Assembly (NCBI RefSeq): GCF_002208095.1 | Contig: NZ_CP017990.1 | Location: 496,001-560,000, forward strand | Direction of reading: 5' to 3' | DNA length: 64,000 nt | From: Enterobacter cloacae complex sp. ECNIH7 | GTDB taxonomy: Bacteria > Pseudomonadota > Gammaproteobacteria > Enterobacterales > Enterobacteriaceae | Part shown: positions 38,346-47,604 of the stretch, in pieces | Layout of the letters: each line of letters opens with the position of its first letter | Numbering within the stretch: position 1 is the first letter of the stretch | Notes under the pieces: model-generated | Seen by the model: only the letters and a program-made list of their open reading frames with translations | The model's database searches: none | Told to the model about the DNA's origin: nothing | Made by a program: the position numbers and the translations under genes

Positions 38346-39333
38346 TTTACCGTTGATGATCACGCTGGGCGTGTTTGTGCTGGGGTATCTCTACTGCCTC
38401 ACCCAATTCCCCGGTTTTGCGTCGACGCGCGTGATTTGCAATATCCTGACCGATAACGCCTTTTTAGGCATTATCGCCGTCGGCATGACCTTTGTGATCC
38501 TCTCCGGCGGGATCGATCTCTCCGTCGGGTCGGTGATCGCGTTTACGGGCGTGTTCCTCGCGAAGGCGATCGGCTTCTGGGGGATCTCTCCGCTGGTGGC
38601 GTTTCCGCTGGTGCTGGCGATGGGCTGCGCGTTTGGCGCCTTTATGGGGCTGCTGATCGACGCGTTAAAAATCCCGGCGTTTATCATTACCCTCGCAGGA
38701 ATGTTCTTCCTGCGCGGGGTGAGCTATCTGGTCTCGGAAGAGTCGATTCCGATTAACCATCCGGTGTACGACACGCTCTCCAGCCTGGCGTGGAAAATTC
38801 CCGGCGGCGGCCGCCTGAGCGCGATGGGGCTGCTGATGCTGGGCGTGGTGGTGATTGGCATCTTCCTCGCCCACCGTACCCGGTTTGGCAATCAGGTGTA
38901 CGCCATCGGCGGTAGCGCCACGTCGGCAAACCTGATGGGGATCTCCACCCGCAGTACCACCATCCGCATCTATATGCTCTCGACCGGCCTGGCGACGCTG
39001 GCGGGTATCGTCTTCTCGGTGTATACCCAGGCGGGCTATGCCCTTGCAGGCGTGGGCGTGGAGCTGGATGCGATTGCTTCTGTGGTTATCGGCGGCACGC
39101 TGCTGAGCGGTGGGGTCGGTACCGTGCTGGGAACGCTGTTCGGCGTGGCTATCCAGGGGCTGATACAAACCTATATCAACTTTGACGGCACGCTCAGCTC
39201 CTGGTGGACGAAGATCGCCATCGGCATTCTGTTGTTTATTTTTATTGCCCTGCAGCGCGGTCTTACGGTGCTCTGGGAGAACCGCCAAAGCTCACCTGTT
39301 ACCCGCGTAAACACATCGGTAACAGAGCGATAA
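38332..39333 (+). CDS. yjfF: Galactofuranose ABC transporter, permease YjfF
   Basis: Second RbsC-like permease of the importer, 333 residues. It carries the same loops as YtfT (GMTFVILSGGIDLSVGSVIAF, VIGGTLLSGGVGTVLG). The start at 38332 (MIKRNLPLMITLGVF) gives the E. coli length and overlaps the end of ytfT by 14 nt, implying coupled translation. In E. coli fbp follows nearby; here a chemoreceptor gene and a LysR-type gene intervene. Confidence 0.95.
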   Translation: MIKRNLPLMITLGVFVLGYLYCLTQFPGFASTRVICNILTDNAFLGIIAVGMTFVILSGGIDLSVGSVIAFTGVFLAKAIGFWGISPLVAFPLVLAMGCAFGAFMGLLIDALKIPAFIITLAGMFFLRGVSYLVSEESIPINHPVYDTLSSLAWKIPGGGRLSAMGLLMLGVVVIGIFLAHRTRFGNQVYAIGGSATSANLMGISTRSTTIRIYMLSTGLATLAGIVFSVYTQAGYALAGVGVELDAIASVVIGGTLLSGGVGTVLGTLFGVAIQGLIQTYINFDGTLSSWWTKIAIGILLFIFIALQRGLTVLWENRQSSPVTRVNTSVTER

Positions 39334-39355
39334 CACGCTGAATTTGCTTAAAGTC

Positions 39356-39382
39356 TAAACATTTTCCGGTAGCGGCCGATAC
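39356..39382 (+). promoter_or_regulatory. FliA (sigma-28) promoter of the second chemoreceptor gene
   Basis: TAAA at 39356-39359, 15-nt spacer, GCCGATAC at 39375-39382. This matches the flagellar class 3 consensus in all but the last positions and lies 44 nt before the receptor start. Confidence 0.9.
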
Positions 39383-39426
39383 TCTTTTTTTATGCCCAGA
39401 AATATCTCGCTACCGGAAATAATATC

Positions 39427-40998
39427 ATGCTTAAAACGCTATCGATTCGTACCGGCTTGCTCTCTTTACTGGCCGTTATGACCCTTCTGCTGCTGATTGT
39501 CAGCGGCATTGGCATTTATGCTCTCACACAGAGTTCTTCTTCACTGCAGCGTATTAATCACCTTCAGGGTGAGCAGATGGTGCAGCTTAATTCAGGCTAT
39601 ACGCTGATCCTGCGCGCGCGCAATGAGGCGGGCCAGGCCGTCCGCATGATGGAAATCGGCATGCTGGACGATGCGGCCAAAGCGGTAAAAAACATCAATC
39701 AGGAAGTTGCCCTGGCCCAGAAAACGCTGAAAGGCGTGATCGACGGCGGCGTGGCTGACGAGCAGGGGCAACAGCTGCTCGATAAAGTGGCGGCCAGCCT
39801 GGCGACCTATAGCCAGCAGGGGATCAACCCGATGCTGAAAACCCTGAATGACCAGAGCGCGGACGGGTATTACGATCTGCTGGAGAAGACGCTGATTCCG
39901 GTGGCGAAGCAGTTTGATAACGATATGCAGGCGTTTCAGAAATGGAGCGAAGCGCGTGGTCAGGCGGAAGTGAGCGCCGTGCAGGCGAGCAAAACCCGCG
40001 TCCTGATCCTGATTATCGTCGCCGCGCTGCTGACGGCGGGCATTATCGTGCTCGCGTGGCTGGCGCTGCGCCATATGCTGCTCAAGCCGCTTTCGGCCTC
40101 GATCGCTCAGCTGGAGAACGTGGCGGCGGGGGATTTAACCCATACGCTGAATGCCCCCGCGAGCCAGGAATTTAACCGCCTCAACGCGGTGATAGAGCAG
40201 ATGCGACAGTCGCTGATGAATTCGGTTATGCGGGTACGCGATGCCAGCGCGCAGATTGACACCGGCAGCCGCGAGCTGACGCTGGGGAACCGCGATCTTG
40301 CCGAGCGTACGGAATCCACCGCCACGTCGCTGGAGCAGACGGCGGCCAGCATGGAACAGATCACCGCGACGGTGAAGCTCAACGCCGATAACGCCGAGCA
40401 GGCGCACCAGCTGGCGAAGTCGGTGTCCGACACGGCCGATCACGGCAGCGAAATGGTCTGCTACGTAATTGAAAAAATGCGCGATATCTCGGGCAGCTCG
40501 GCGCGCATCGCCGACATCCTGAGCGTGATCGACGGTATTGCCTTCCAGACCAATATCCTGGCGCTTAACGCCTCCGTGGAAGCGGCGCGCGCGGGCGAGC
40601 AGGGGCGCGGGTTTGCCGTCGTCGCGGGCGAAGTGCGAAACCTTGCCAGCCGCAGCGCCGACGCGGCGAAAGAGATCCGATCGCTTATCAGCGATTCGCA
40701 GACCCACGTTAACGAGGGCAGCGAGCTGGCCCAGCAGGCTGGCGAAACCATGGACGAAATCGCAACAGAAGTGCTGCGCATGACCAAACTGATGCGTGAG
40801 ATTGCGACCGCGTCTCAGGAGCAGAGCCGTGGTATTGAGCAGGTGAATATTGCGGTGAATCAGATGGACGAAACCGCGCAGCAGAATACGGCGCTGGTGC
40901 AGCAATCCTCCGCCGCGACCCGCTCCCTTGAGGAGCAGTCGCGTCAGCTGATGGAAGCCATGTCATCATTCAAAGTGACGACTCAGACCGCTGCATAA
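39427..40998 (+). CDS. Methyl-accepting chemotaxis protein without docking tail
   Basis: Transmembrane chemoreceptor of 523 residues: TM1 (about 11-33), periplasmic four-helix domain, TM2 (about 195-215), HAMP, methylation helices and the tip [21 protein letters not shown]. The ligand domain shares no serine/aspartate Arg pattern with Tsr or Tar (it has LILRARNEAGQAVRMMEIG), so the ligand is unknown. The C-terminus ends FKVTTQTAA and lacks the NWETF-type docking pentapeptide, as in Trg or Tap-like minor receptors. A FliA promoter precedes it. Its 3' end overlaps a LysR-type gene on the other strand by 29 nt. Confidence 0.92.
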   Translation: MLKTLSIRTGLLSLLAVMTLLLLIVSGIGIYALTQSSSSLQRINHLQGEQMVQLNSGYTLILRARNEAGQAVRMMEIGMLDDAAKAVKNINQEVALAQKTLKGVIDGGVADEQGQQLLDKVAASLATYSQQGINPMLKTLNDQSADGYYDLLEKTLIPVAKQFDNDMQAFQKWSEARGQAEVSAVQASKTRVLILIIVAALLTAGIIVLAWLALRHMLLKPLSASIAQLENVAAGDLTHTLNAPASQEFNRLNAVIEQMRQSLMNSVMRVRDASAQIDTGSRELTLGNRDLAERTESTATSLEQTAASMEQITATVKLNADNAEQAHQLAKSVSDTADHGSEMVCYVIEKMRDISGSSARIADILSVIDGIAFQTNILALNASVEAARAGEQGRGFAVVAGEVRNLASRSADAAKEIRSLISDSQTHVNEGSELAQQAGETMDEIATEVLRMTKLMREIATASQEQSRGIEQVNIAVNQMDETAQQNTALVQQSSAATRSLEEQSRQLMEAMSSFKVTTQTAA

Positions 40999-41326
40999 TA
41001 TTACCCAGCCCCGGTACGTTCTGTTCCGGGGTTTTATTTTTTCCGGAATTAACTGCCGCAATATTATCGTGAATATCACCCATTAATATTTCCAGCGAAC
41101 TGGTTAAGGCTAACGCTTTTTCCGTCGGTTCAAGGTATAAACCTTTGCGGAAAAATAACGGTTCATCAAAGAGTTGATTAAAACGCTTTAAGGCCAGGCT
41201 CACCGCCGGACGTGACATCTCCAGACGCAAAGAGGCTTTTGCCATGCTGCCGCAGCGGACGACTTCAATAAATACAGGGATAAGATTTAAATCAATGCCG
41301 GTATTAGCACGGGAATAATTTTTCAT
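40970..41326 (-). CDS. LysR-type protein with DNA-binding domain only
   Basis: Protein of about 118 residues holding a complete LysR winged helix (IDLNLIPVFIEVVRCGSMAKASLRLEMSRPAVSLALKRFNQLF) and the start of the linker helix, but no effector domain. The closest recalled pattern is the LeuO N-terminus. The ATG at 41326 is preferred, with GGAG 10 nt upstream; an upstream TTG at 41356 is possible. The 3' end runs 29 nt into the chemoreceptor gene. The region is AT-richer than its neighbours. It may be a truncated remnant or a small stand-alone DNA-binding protein. Confidence 0.62.
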   Translation of the reverse strand: MKNYSRANTGIDLNLIPVFIEVVRCGSMAKASLRLEMSRPAVSLALKRFNQLFDEPLFFRKGLYLEPTEKALALTSSLEILMGDIHDNIAAVNSGKNKTPEQNVPGLGNIMQRSESSL

Positions 41327-41442
41327 TGCGATTCTGCTCCACGAAATATCTGTCAAACTGTTATGGAAATAATGCAGGAGCAGTGGTGAATATTAAAGCA
41401 TGTTTTTTATAAACACTTATACGGTAAAATATATAAATGACC

Positions 41443-41465
41443 AGGGGAGCCAGAACGGCTCCCCT
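41443..41465 (-). terminator. Intrinsic terminator of fbp
   Basis: AGGGGAGCC-AGAAC-GGCTCCCCT, a 9-bp stem 11 nt after the fbp stop; on the - strand it is followed by GGTCATTTATATATTTTACC. Confidence 0.8.
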
Positions 41466-41476
41466 GTAGAGAGGCA

Positions 41477-42475
41477 TTACGCGTCCGGGTACTCACGGAT
41501 AAAACGTTCAACGTCTTCAACCATGTGGTTGTTGCCGACGAAGAATGAACGGCGCTGGTGAAGGCTTTCCGGCACGATATCCAGAATACGCTCTTTACCG
41601 TCGCTCGCCTTGCCGCCCGCCTGTTCGGCGAGGAACGCCATCGGGTTGCACTCGTATAGCAGACGCAGCTTCCCGTCCGGATGGCTGGCGGTGCTAGGGT
41701 AGAGGTAGATACCGCCTTTCAGCAGGTTACGGTGGAAATCCGCGACCAGAGAGCCAATATAGCGCGACGTGTACGGACGCTGGGTCGCTTTATCTTCTTC
41801 CTGGCAGAATTTAATGTACTTCTTCACGCCGTTCGGGAAGCGGATGTAGTTGCCTTCGTTGATGGAGTAGGTGTTGCCCTTCTCCGGGAAGCGCATGCGT
41901 TCCTGGCTCAGGCAGAAAACGCCCAATGACGGATCGTACGTAAAGGCGTGAACTCCGCAACCGGTGGTGTACACCAGCATGGTGGAGGAGCCATAAACGA
42001 CGTAACCGGCAGCAACCTGGTTAATGCCCGGCTGCAGGAAATCTTCTTCGGTTACCGGCGTACCGACAGGCGTGACGCGGCGGTAGATGGAGAAAATGGT
42101 ACCGACAGAAACGTTAACGTCGATGTTTGAGGAACCGTCGAGCGGATCCATCAGAACAACGTATTTAGCGTGTTCACACCCTTCGAAAACAACAATTTCA
42201 TCTTCTTCTTCGGAGGCGATACCCGCAACGATGTCGCGCGCGCGCAGTGCAGCTTTCAGTTTTTCATTTGCGAACAGATCGAGTTTCTGCTGAACCTCGC
42301 CCTGAACGTTCTCGGCACCGCTGGCACCCAGGATATCGACCAGACCGGCCTTGTTGATATCGCGGTGGATGATCTTAGCGCCCAGCTTTATTGCCGACAG
42401 CAAAGCAGTGAGTTCACCGGTAGCATGAGAGAACTCGTGCTGCTTTTCGACAATAAATTCACCTAACGTTTTCAT
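41477..42475 (-). CDS. fbp: Class I fructose-1,6-bisphosphatase
   Basis: Key gluconeogenic enzyme of 332 residues that removes the 1-phosphate of fructose 1,6-bisphosphate in the cytoplasm and is inhibited by AMP. The metal site is intact ([31 protein letters not shown]), as is the sugar-phosphate site ([24 protein letters not shown]). The start at 42475 gives the E. coli length; the 15-codon extension is unsupported. It is divergent from mpl. Confidence 0.97.
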   Translation of the reverse strand: MKTLGEFIVEKQHEFSHATGELTALLSAIKLGAKIIHRDINKAGLVDILGASGAENVQGEVQQKLDLFANEKLKAALRARDIVAGIASEEEDEIVVFEGCEHAKYVVLMDPLDGSSNIDVNVSVGTIFSIYRRVTPVGTPVTEEDFLQPGINQVAAGYVVYGSSTMLVYTTGCGVHAFTYDPSLGVFCLSQERMRFPEKGNTYSINEGNYIRFPNGVKKYIKFCQEEDKATQRPYTSRYIGSLVADFHRNLLKGGIYLYPSTASHPDGKLRLLYECNPMAFLAEQAGGKASDGKERILDIVPESLHQRRSFFVGNNHMVEDVERFIREYPDA

Positions 42476-42672
42476 AACACTTTCCCTGCATCTTTGTGAG
42501 TAGAGCGATTGTATGTTCACTAAAACGACTAAAGCCCAACAATCTTAACAAATATTCAAATAGTAGCGCAGAGGTGAATCGCGCCAGCAGGATACGGATT
42601 TTCCTGAAATGCGTTTCACACCCGCTAACATGTGAGTAAAATGTGCGCCACATTGAAGAAGGATAGTGACGT

Positions 42673-44052
42673 ATGCGCATTCATATATTGGGGATTTGTG
42701 GCACTTTCATGGGCGGACTGGCAATGCTGGCGCGCTCGCTGGGCCATGAAGTGACGGGTTCGGACGCCAATGTGTATCCGCCAATGAGCACACTTCTGGA
42801 GAAACAGGGCATCTCGTTAATTCAGGGCTACGATGCCAGCCAGCTGGATCCCGAGCCGGACCTGGTGATCATCGGCAACGCCATGACCCGCGGCAATCCG
42901 TGCGTCGAGGCGGTTCTGGAACGCAATATTCCGTTCATGTCCGGTCCGCAGTGGCTGCATGACTTCGTCCTGCGCGACCGCTGGGTGGTTGCCGTTGCCG
43001 GTACCCATGGCAAAACCACGACCGCAGGGATGGCGACCTGGATCCTCGAAGCCTGCGGCTACAAGCCGGGCTTCGTGATTGGCGGCGTACCTGGAAATTT
43101 CGACGTCTCCGCACGTCTGGGCGACAGCCCGTTCTTTGTGATCGAAGCCGACGAATACGACTGCGCGTTCTTCGACAAGCGCTCCAAGTTCGTGCATTAC
43201 TGCCCGCGCACGCTGATCCTCAACAACCTTGAGTTTGACCACGCGGATATTTTTGACGACCTGAAAGCGATCCAGAAACAGTTCCACCACCTGGTGCGCA
43301 TTGTTCCGGGCCAGGGGCGCATCATCCTGCCGGAGAACGACATCAACCTGAAGCAGACGATGGCGATGGGCTGCTGGAGCGAACAGGAGCTGGTGGGCGA
43401 GCAGGGCCACTGGCAGGCGAAGAAACTCAACGCCGATGCTTCCGAGTGGGAAGTGCTGCTCGACGGTGAAAAAGTGGGTGAGGTGAAGTGGGGCCTGGTG
43501 GGCGAGCACAACATGCACAACGGCCTGATGGCCATTGCTGCGGCGCGTCACGTGGGCGTTCAGCCTGCGGATGCGGCCAATGCGCTGGGTTCGTTTATCA
43601 ATGCCCGCCGCCGCCTGGAGCTGCGCGGTGAAGCCCACGGCGTTAGCGTGTATGACGATTTCGCGCACCACCCAACGGCCATTCTGGCGACGCTTGCCGC
43701 CCTGCGCGGCAAGGTCGGCGGGACGGCCCGCATTCTGGCGGTGCTGGAACCGCGCTCGAACACCATGAAGATGGGCATCTGCAAAGACGATCTCGCGCCG
43801 TCATTAGGACGCGCCGATGAGGTCTTCCTGCTGCAGCCGCAGCATATTCCGTGGCAGGTGGCGGAAGTGGCCGATGCCTGCATTCAGCCTGCGCACTGGA
43901 GTGCGGATGTGGATGCGCTCGCGGATATGGTTGTGAAAGCCGCTCAGCCAGGCGACCACATTCTGGTGATGAGCAACGGCGGTTTTGGTGGGATCCATCA
44001 GAAGCTGCTGGACGGTCTGGCGAAGAAAGCGGAAGCGGCAGCCGCAGAGTAA
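42673..44052 (+). CDS. mpl: UDP-N-acetylmuramate:L-alanyl-gamma-D-glutamyl-meso-diaminopimelate ligase
   Basis: Cytoplasmic murein-recycling ligase of 459 residues that attaches the reclaimed tripeptide directly to UDP-MurNAc. It is a Mur ligase: N-terminal UDP-binding domain (MRIHILGICGTFMGG), ATP-binding loop GTHGKTTTAGM (around 115-125), FVIEADEYDCAFFDKRSKF, and C-terminal domain with EPRSNTMKMG. It is divergent from fbp and followed by a REP unit and a CCCTC repeat. Confidence 0.96.
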   Translation: MRIHILGICGTFMGGLAMLARSLGHEVTGSDANVYPPMSTLLEKQGISLIQGYDASQLDPEPDLVIIGNAMTRGNPCVEAVLERNIPFMSGPQWLHDFVLRDRWVVAVAGTHGKTTTAGMATWILEACGYKPGFVIGGVPGNFDVSARLGDSPFFVIEADEYDCAFFDKRSKFVHYCPRTLILNNLEFDHADIFDDLKAIQKQFHHLVRIVPGQGRIILPENDINLKQTMAMGCWSEQELVGEQGHWQAKKLNADASEWEVLLDGEKVGEVKWGLVGEHNMHNGLMAIAAARHVGVQPADAANALGSFINARRRLELRGEAHGVSVYDDFAHHPTAILATLAALRGKVGGTARILAVLEPRSNTMKMGICKDDLAPSLGRADEVFLLQPQHIPWQVAEVADACIQPAHWSADVDALADMVVKAAQPGDHILVMSNGGFGGIHQKLLDGLAKKAEAAAAE

Positions 44053-44058
44053 AAAAAA

Positions 44059-44141
44059 GCCCGGTGGCGCTTACGCTTACCGGGCCTACTTTCCCGTGTT
44101 TTCTCCCTCGCCCCTCCGGGGAGAGGGCCGGAGTGAGGGGG
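44059..44141. repeat. REP unit followed by a CCCTC-type repeat
   Basis: GCCCGGTGGCGCTTACGC...ACCGGGCCTACTT (44059-44090) is one REP unit, here at the end of mpl. CTCCCTCGCCCCTCCGGGGA followed by GAGGGCCGGAGTGAGGGGGA (44104-44141) is the other repeat family. This is the only place in the window where the two families are side by side. Confidence 0.8.
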
Positions 44142-44147
44142 AAGAGA

Positions 44148-44699
44148 TTACTCTTCGTTCTCAGACAGCTCGCGCAGATACTGGAAAATCAGGCGCGCAG
44201 ACTTCGGCGGCTTATTCCCTTCTTTCTCTTTCTTCGCGTTGCGGATCAAGGAACGCAGCTGCTGGCGGTCGGCATCCGGCCACAGGTTCAGCACTTCCGG
44301 CACGGCGTCATCACCCTGTTCAATCAGACGATCGCGGATCTGCTCCAGCTTATGGAACAGCGCAACCTGCTGGTTGTGGCGGTTTTTCAGCTTGTCCAGC
44401 GCCTGGCGGATCGGATCGACGTCGCGCTGACGCAGCATTTTCCCGATAAGCTGAAGCTGGCGACGACGGCCTTCTTTTTTGATTTTCTGTGCCAGTTCAA
44501 TGGCATCGCGCAGATCCTGGTCGAGCGGGATCTTGTCCAGCGCGTTTTTACCCAGTTCTACCATTTCCGCGCCAAGCTGTTTTAACTCTTCGGCGTCACG
44601 TTTAATTTCACTTTTGCTGACCCAGATGATCTCATCATCTTCGTCTTCGATGTCATCACCGGGAACGTCGTCGAGCCAGTCTTCGGGCTGCTTAGTCAT
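44148..44699 (-). CDS. yjgA: Ribosome biogenesis factor YjgA (DarP)
   Basis: Highly charged 183-residue cytoplasmic protein that binds late pre-50S particles and promotes correct folding of the peptidyl-transferase region in E. coli. It starts with an acidic stretch ([22 protein letters not shown]) and continues with helical segments ([22 protein letters not shown]). Also named DarP. It is divergent from pmbA across 95 nt. Confidence 0.95.
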   Translation of the reverse strand: MTKQPEDWLDDVPGDDIEDEDDEIIWVSKSEIKRDAEELKQLGAEMVELGKNALDKIPLDQDLRDAIELAQKIKKEGRRRQLQLIGKMLRQRDVDPIRQALDKLKNRHNQQVALFHKLEQIRDRLIEQGDDAVPEVLNLWPDADRQQLRSLIRNAKKEKEGNKPPKSARLIFQYLRELSENEE

Positions 44700-44794
44700 G
44701 TCAGGCTCCTTAAAAAAAGAGGCTAATGTTACCAGTTAAGACGCGCACTGAAAAACGGTTCTCTGTTAGACTTCAGTTAACTCTCTCTTACAGT

Positions 44795-46147
44795 ATGGCA
44801 TTTGCGATGAAAGTAACCTCACAAGTTGAAGCGCAGCGTAAGATTCTTGAAGAAGCCGTCTCCACCGCGCTGATGCTTGCTTCAGAAAAATCAGATGGCG
44901 CCGAAGTGGCGGTCAGCAAAACCACCGGCATCAGCGTAAGTACCCGCTATGGTGAAGTGGAGAACGTAGAATTCAACAGCGATGGCGCGCTAGGGATCAC
45001 GGTGTATCACCAGAATCGCAAAGGCAGCGCGTCATCCACCGATCTCAGCCCGGATGCCATTGCCCGCACGGTGCAGGCTGCGCTGGATATCGCCCGTTAT
45101 ACCTCCCCGGATCCTTACGCAGGCGTGGCGGATAAAGACCTGCTGGCGTTTGACGCGCCGGATCTCGATCTTTTCCACCCGGCGGAAGTGACCCCGGACG
45201 AAGCGATCGAACTGGCCGCGCGCGCCGAGCAGGCTTCCCTGCAGGCCGATAAGCGCATCACCAATACCGAAGGCGGCAGCTTTAACAGCCACTACGGCAT
45301 CAAAGTCTTCGGCAACAGCCACGGCATGCTGCAGGGCTACTGCTCCACCCGTCATTCGCTCTCCAGCTGCGTGATCGCCGAAGAGAACGGTGACATGGAG
45401 CGTGACTACGCCTACACCATTGGCCGCGCGCTGGGGGATTTGCAGTCTCCTGAGTGGGTGGGTAAAGAGTGTGCCGAACGCACGCTGTCTCGCCTGTCGC
45501 CGCGTAAACTCTCCACCATGAAGGCCCCGGTCATTTTTGCCAACGAAGTGGCGACCGGCCTGTTTGGCCATCTGGTGGGCGCTATCGCAGGCGGCTCGGT
45601 TTACCGTAAATCGACCTTCCTGCTCGACTCGCTGGGCAAGCAGATCCTGCCGGAATGGCTGACCATCGAAGAGCATCCGCACCTGCTGAAAGGTCTGGCC
45701 TCCACGCCGTTCGACAGCGAAGGCGTGCGCACGGAGCGTCGTGACATCGTGAAAGACGGCATTTTGACCCAGTGGCTTCTGACCAACTACTCCGCGCGCA
45801 AGCTGGGGCTGAAAAGCACCGGACACGCTGGCGGCATCCACAACTGGCGCATTGCCGGACAGGGTCTGAACTTTGAGCAGATGCTGAAAGAGATGGGCAC
45901 CGGTCTGGTGGTCACCGAGCTGATGGGCCAGGGCGTAAGCGGCATCACCGGAGACTACTCGCGCGGCGCGGCGGGCTTCTGGGTGGAAAACGGCGAAATC
46001 CAGTATCCGGTGAGCGAAATTACCATCGCCGGTAACCTTAAGGACATGTGGCGCAATATCGTTACGGTCGGTAACGATATTGAAACACGTAGCAATATAC
46101 AGTGTGGTTCTGTACTTCTGCCGGAAATGAAAATCGCCGGTCAGTAA
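44795..46147 (+). CDS. pmbA: Metalloprotease subunit PmbA (TldE)
   Basis: Non-catalytic partner of TldD in the heterodimeric protease that matures microcin B17 and degrades CcdA in E. coli. It has 450 residues; conserved stretches are [39 protein letters not shown] and [16 protein letters not shown]. The HExxxH of TldD is not present, as expected for this subunit. The start at 44795 ([14 protein letters not shown]) gives the E. coli length. tldD itself is outside the window. Confidence 0.96.
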   Translation: MAFAMKVTSQVEAQRKILEEAVSTALMLASEKSDGAEVAVSKTTGISVSTRYGEVENVEFNSDGALGITVYHQNRKGSASSTDLSPDAIARTVQAALDIARYTSPDPYAGVADKDLLAFDAPDLDLFHPAEVTPDEAIELAARAEQASLQADKRITNTEGGSFNSHYGIKVFGNSHGMLQGYCSTRHSLSSCVIAEENGDMERDYAYTIGRALGDLQSPEWVGKECAERTLSRLSPRKLSTMKAPVIFANEVATGLFGHLVGAIAGGSVYRKSTFLLDSLGKQILPEWLTIEEHPHLLKGLASTPFDSEGVRTERRDIVKDGILTQWLLTNYSARKLGLKSTGHAGGIHNWRIAGQGLNFEQMLKEMGTGLVVTELMGQGVSGITGDYSRGAAGFWVENGEIQYPVSEITIAGNLKDMWRNIVTVGNDIETRSNIQCGSVLLPEMKIAGQ

Positions 46148-46188
46148 TATCCGTAAAGGCGTTTTAATAATAAAAAAGGAAGTGAGCA

Positions 46189-46575
46189 ATGCGTAAACAT
46201 CTGTTAGCGATCGTCGCGGCTTCAACGCTGGTTCTTGGCTCTTCTGCGTTTGCTGCCGATCTTGAAGACGACATGGGCATCCTCGGTCAAAACCTGAAGG
46301 TGGTGCAGAAAACCGACAATGCGGCTGAAATGAAAGACGCGCTGACCAAAATGCGTGAAGCGGCGCTGGACGCACAAAAAGCGACGCCTCCGAAGCTGGA
46401 AAGCAAAGCGGCAGACAGCGCAGAGATGAAAGACTACCGCCACGGCTTTGACGTGCTGGTCGGCCAGATCGACGGCGCGCTGAAGCTGGCTAACGAAGGC
46501 AAAGTGAAGGAAGCCCAGGCGGCGGCCGAGCAGTTTGTGACGACCCGTAACACGTATCACAAGAAATACCGTTAA
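46189..46575 (+). CDS. cybC: Soluble cytochrome b562
   Basis: Periplasmic four-helix haem b protein of 128 residues; its electron partner is unknown. The signal peptide is [22 protein letters not shown]. The mature protein has both haem ligands: Met7 (ADLEDDMGI) and His102 (NTYHKKYR). The gene is intact here; in E. coli K-12 it is described as disrupted. It has its own terminator, after which the accessory locus begins. Confidence 0.96.
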   Translation: MRKHLLAIVAASTLVLGSSAFAADLEDDMGILGQNLKVVQKTDNAAEMKDALTKMREAALDAQKATPPKLESKAADSAEMKDYRHGFDVLVGQIDGALKLANEGKVKEAQAAAEQFVTTRNTYHKKYR

Positions 46576-46602
46576 CCGATCGCGCATCTGACAAACAACC
46601 AG

Positions 46603-46629
46603 CGGGGGCCAGTGGCTCCCGTTTTTTTT
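46603..46629 (+). terminator. Intrinsic terminator of cybC
   Basis: CGGGGGCC-AGT-GGCTCCCG hairpin (one mismatch) followed by a run of eight T. Confidence 0.88.
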
Positions 46630-46722
46630 ACGCGGTAATAAGTAAACCCTATCGCCATCACATTTTTGCGCCACCACGCCTGAACGTTTCGTTTCCCTTG
46701 CGCGCGTTTTGCCGCTGGAATA

Positions 46723-46738
46723 CGTGATATTCATCACG
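46723..46738. promoter_or_regulatory. CRP-like site upstream of the DUF4310-4312 locus
   Basis: CGTGATATTCATCACG: both core GTGA and TCAC halves at the 6-nt CRP spacing, outer bases C and G instead of T and A. It lies 170 nt before the first gene. Carbon catabolite control of a sugar-acid locus would be expected; binding is inferred. Confidence 0.5.
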
Positions 46739-46802
46739 CAAATACCGGGATTAATTCAGATTCACCGCATTTATGTGGCACAGATCACTGCTGCGGCTCG
46801 CC

Positions 46803-46822
46803 TTTCCACTTCGAAGTGGAAA
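46803..46822. promoter_or_regulatory. Perfect 20-bp palindrome, probable activator site
   Basis: TTTCCACTTC-GAAGTGGAAA is symmetric at every base. It lies 86 nt before the first gene of the ten-gene locus. The locus encodes its own PRD-type DNA-binding activator (53558-55468), the obvious candidate to bind here. The remaining bases of the 46630-46908 gap show no other clear signal. Confidence 0.6.
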
Positions 46823-46908
46823 ACAACTCGCTACAAACAATTCCCCCCCAACGTTAGTTTTATTCCAGAGCCATTAACGGGGTAAGACCAGTGATTAACG
46901 GAGCGGTA

Positions 46909-47229
46909 ATGAACGACGTTGGGGAACAGGCGGAGCAAACAGAACAGCTCGCGAACACCATGCTGCAGCAGGTTTATGCCCTGCTGGCCCGGAACAACAT
47001 CATCCCCAATGCGGTACAGGAGCAGATGCTCACCTCCCACGTGCGCGCCATGGCGCACCGGTCCGTGACCGGCGAGCCGCTGCCGGAGGTTGAAGCAGAG
47101 CTGTTTGACGAAATTTCACCGGATTCAATGCGGCTTGCCCGTGAAGTGGTGGCGCAGTTTGGCAACCTTCCTGATGAAGAAGCCTGGCTGCTCTCCGTTC
47201 ACTTTGAAGTCGCGAAAGACAACCTTTAA
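46909..47229 (+). CDS. Stand-alone PRD-domain protein
   Basis: Small cytoplasmic protein of 106 residues that looks like a single PTS regulation domain, all helical, with His44 and His50 (LTSHVRAMAHRS) and His98 (LLSVHFEVAKDNL) as possible phosphorylation sites. It has no DNA- or RNA-binding part. The ATG at 46909 has GGAG 5 nt upstream; a GTG at 46891 is an alternative. It heads an operon with SFCGS and DUF4312-4310 proteins; the same order is recalled for the EF_0829-type clusters of Enterococcus and Aeromonas. It may be a phosphorylatable subunit of the uptake system. Confidence 0.8.
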   Translation: MNDVGEQAEQTEQLANTMLQQVYALLARNNIIPNAVQEQMLTSHVRAMAHRSVTGEPLPEVEAELFDEISPDSMRLAREVVAQFGNLPDEEAWLLSVHFEVAKDNL

Positions 47230-47239
47230 GGAGCAACAC

Positions 47240-47602
47240 ATGGAACAGATTACAGTCGTGATTGGCGATCGCCTGGGTAAAGGTCAGAAAGTGGCTGCCG
47301 GTGTGGAAAAAGCAGGTGGACGCGCGGTGGTCGTACCGGGCATGGCGGCGGACATGAAGCTCGGCGACGTGATGAAAGCGGAAAACGCCACCTTCGGCAT
47401 CTCCTTCTGCGGCAGCGGCGGCGCGGGTGCCATCACTGCCCAAACCAAATATGGCTACAAAGCCAAATACGGCATGCGTTCCGTGGAAGAGGGCGTGACC
47501 GCCATTAACGAAGGCTGCAACGTGCTGGGCTTCGGCTTTATGGATAAAGAAGAGCTGGGCGAGCGTCTGGTGCAGGCGTGGCAGAAGAAATACGGCGCAT
47601 AA
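47240..47602 (+). CDS. Glycine-rich SFCGS-family protein
   Basis: Protein of 120 residues, probably cytoplasmic. Its hallmark is GISFCGSGGAGAITAQTKYG (53-72) with Cys57 in a Gly-rich loop. The first half resembles an alternating alpha/beta fold (QITVVIGDRLGKGQKVAAGV). Size, a single prominent Cys in a glycine loop, and a PRD neighbour are reminiscent of a PTS EIIB subunit, but the motif is not a known EIIB motif; this is speculation. It starts 10 nt after the PRD gene (AAGGAG at 47227-47232) and ends 2 nt before the DUF4312 gene. Confidence 0.82.
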   Translation: MEQITVVIGDRLGKGQKVAAGVEKAGGRAVVVPGMAADMKLGDVMKAENATFGISFCGSGGAGAITAQTKYGYKAKYGMRSVEEGVTAINEGCNVLGFGFMDKEELGERLVQAWQKKYGA

Positions 47603-47604
47603 GC

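Noticed and set aside
46784..46802. Possible sigma-54 promoter (TGGCAC...GCT) before the ten-gene locus
   Set aside because: GG and GC are 11 nt apart instead of 10 and the -12 element is poor. The locus regulator is a PRD/HTH activator, not a sigma-54-dependent one.
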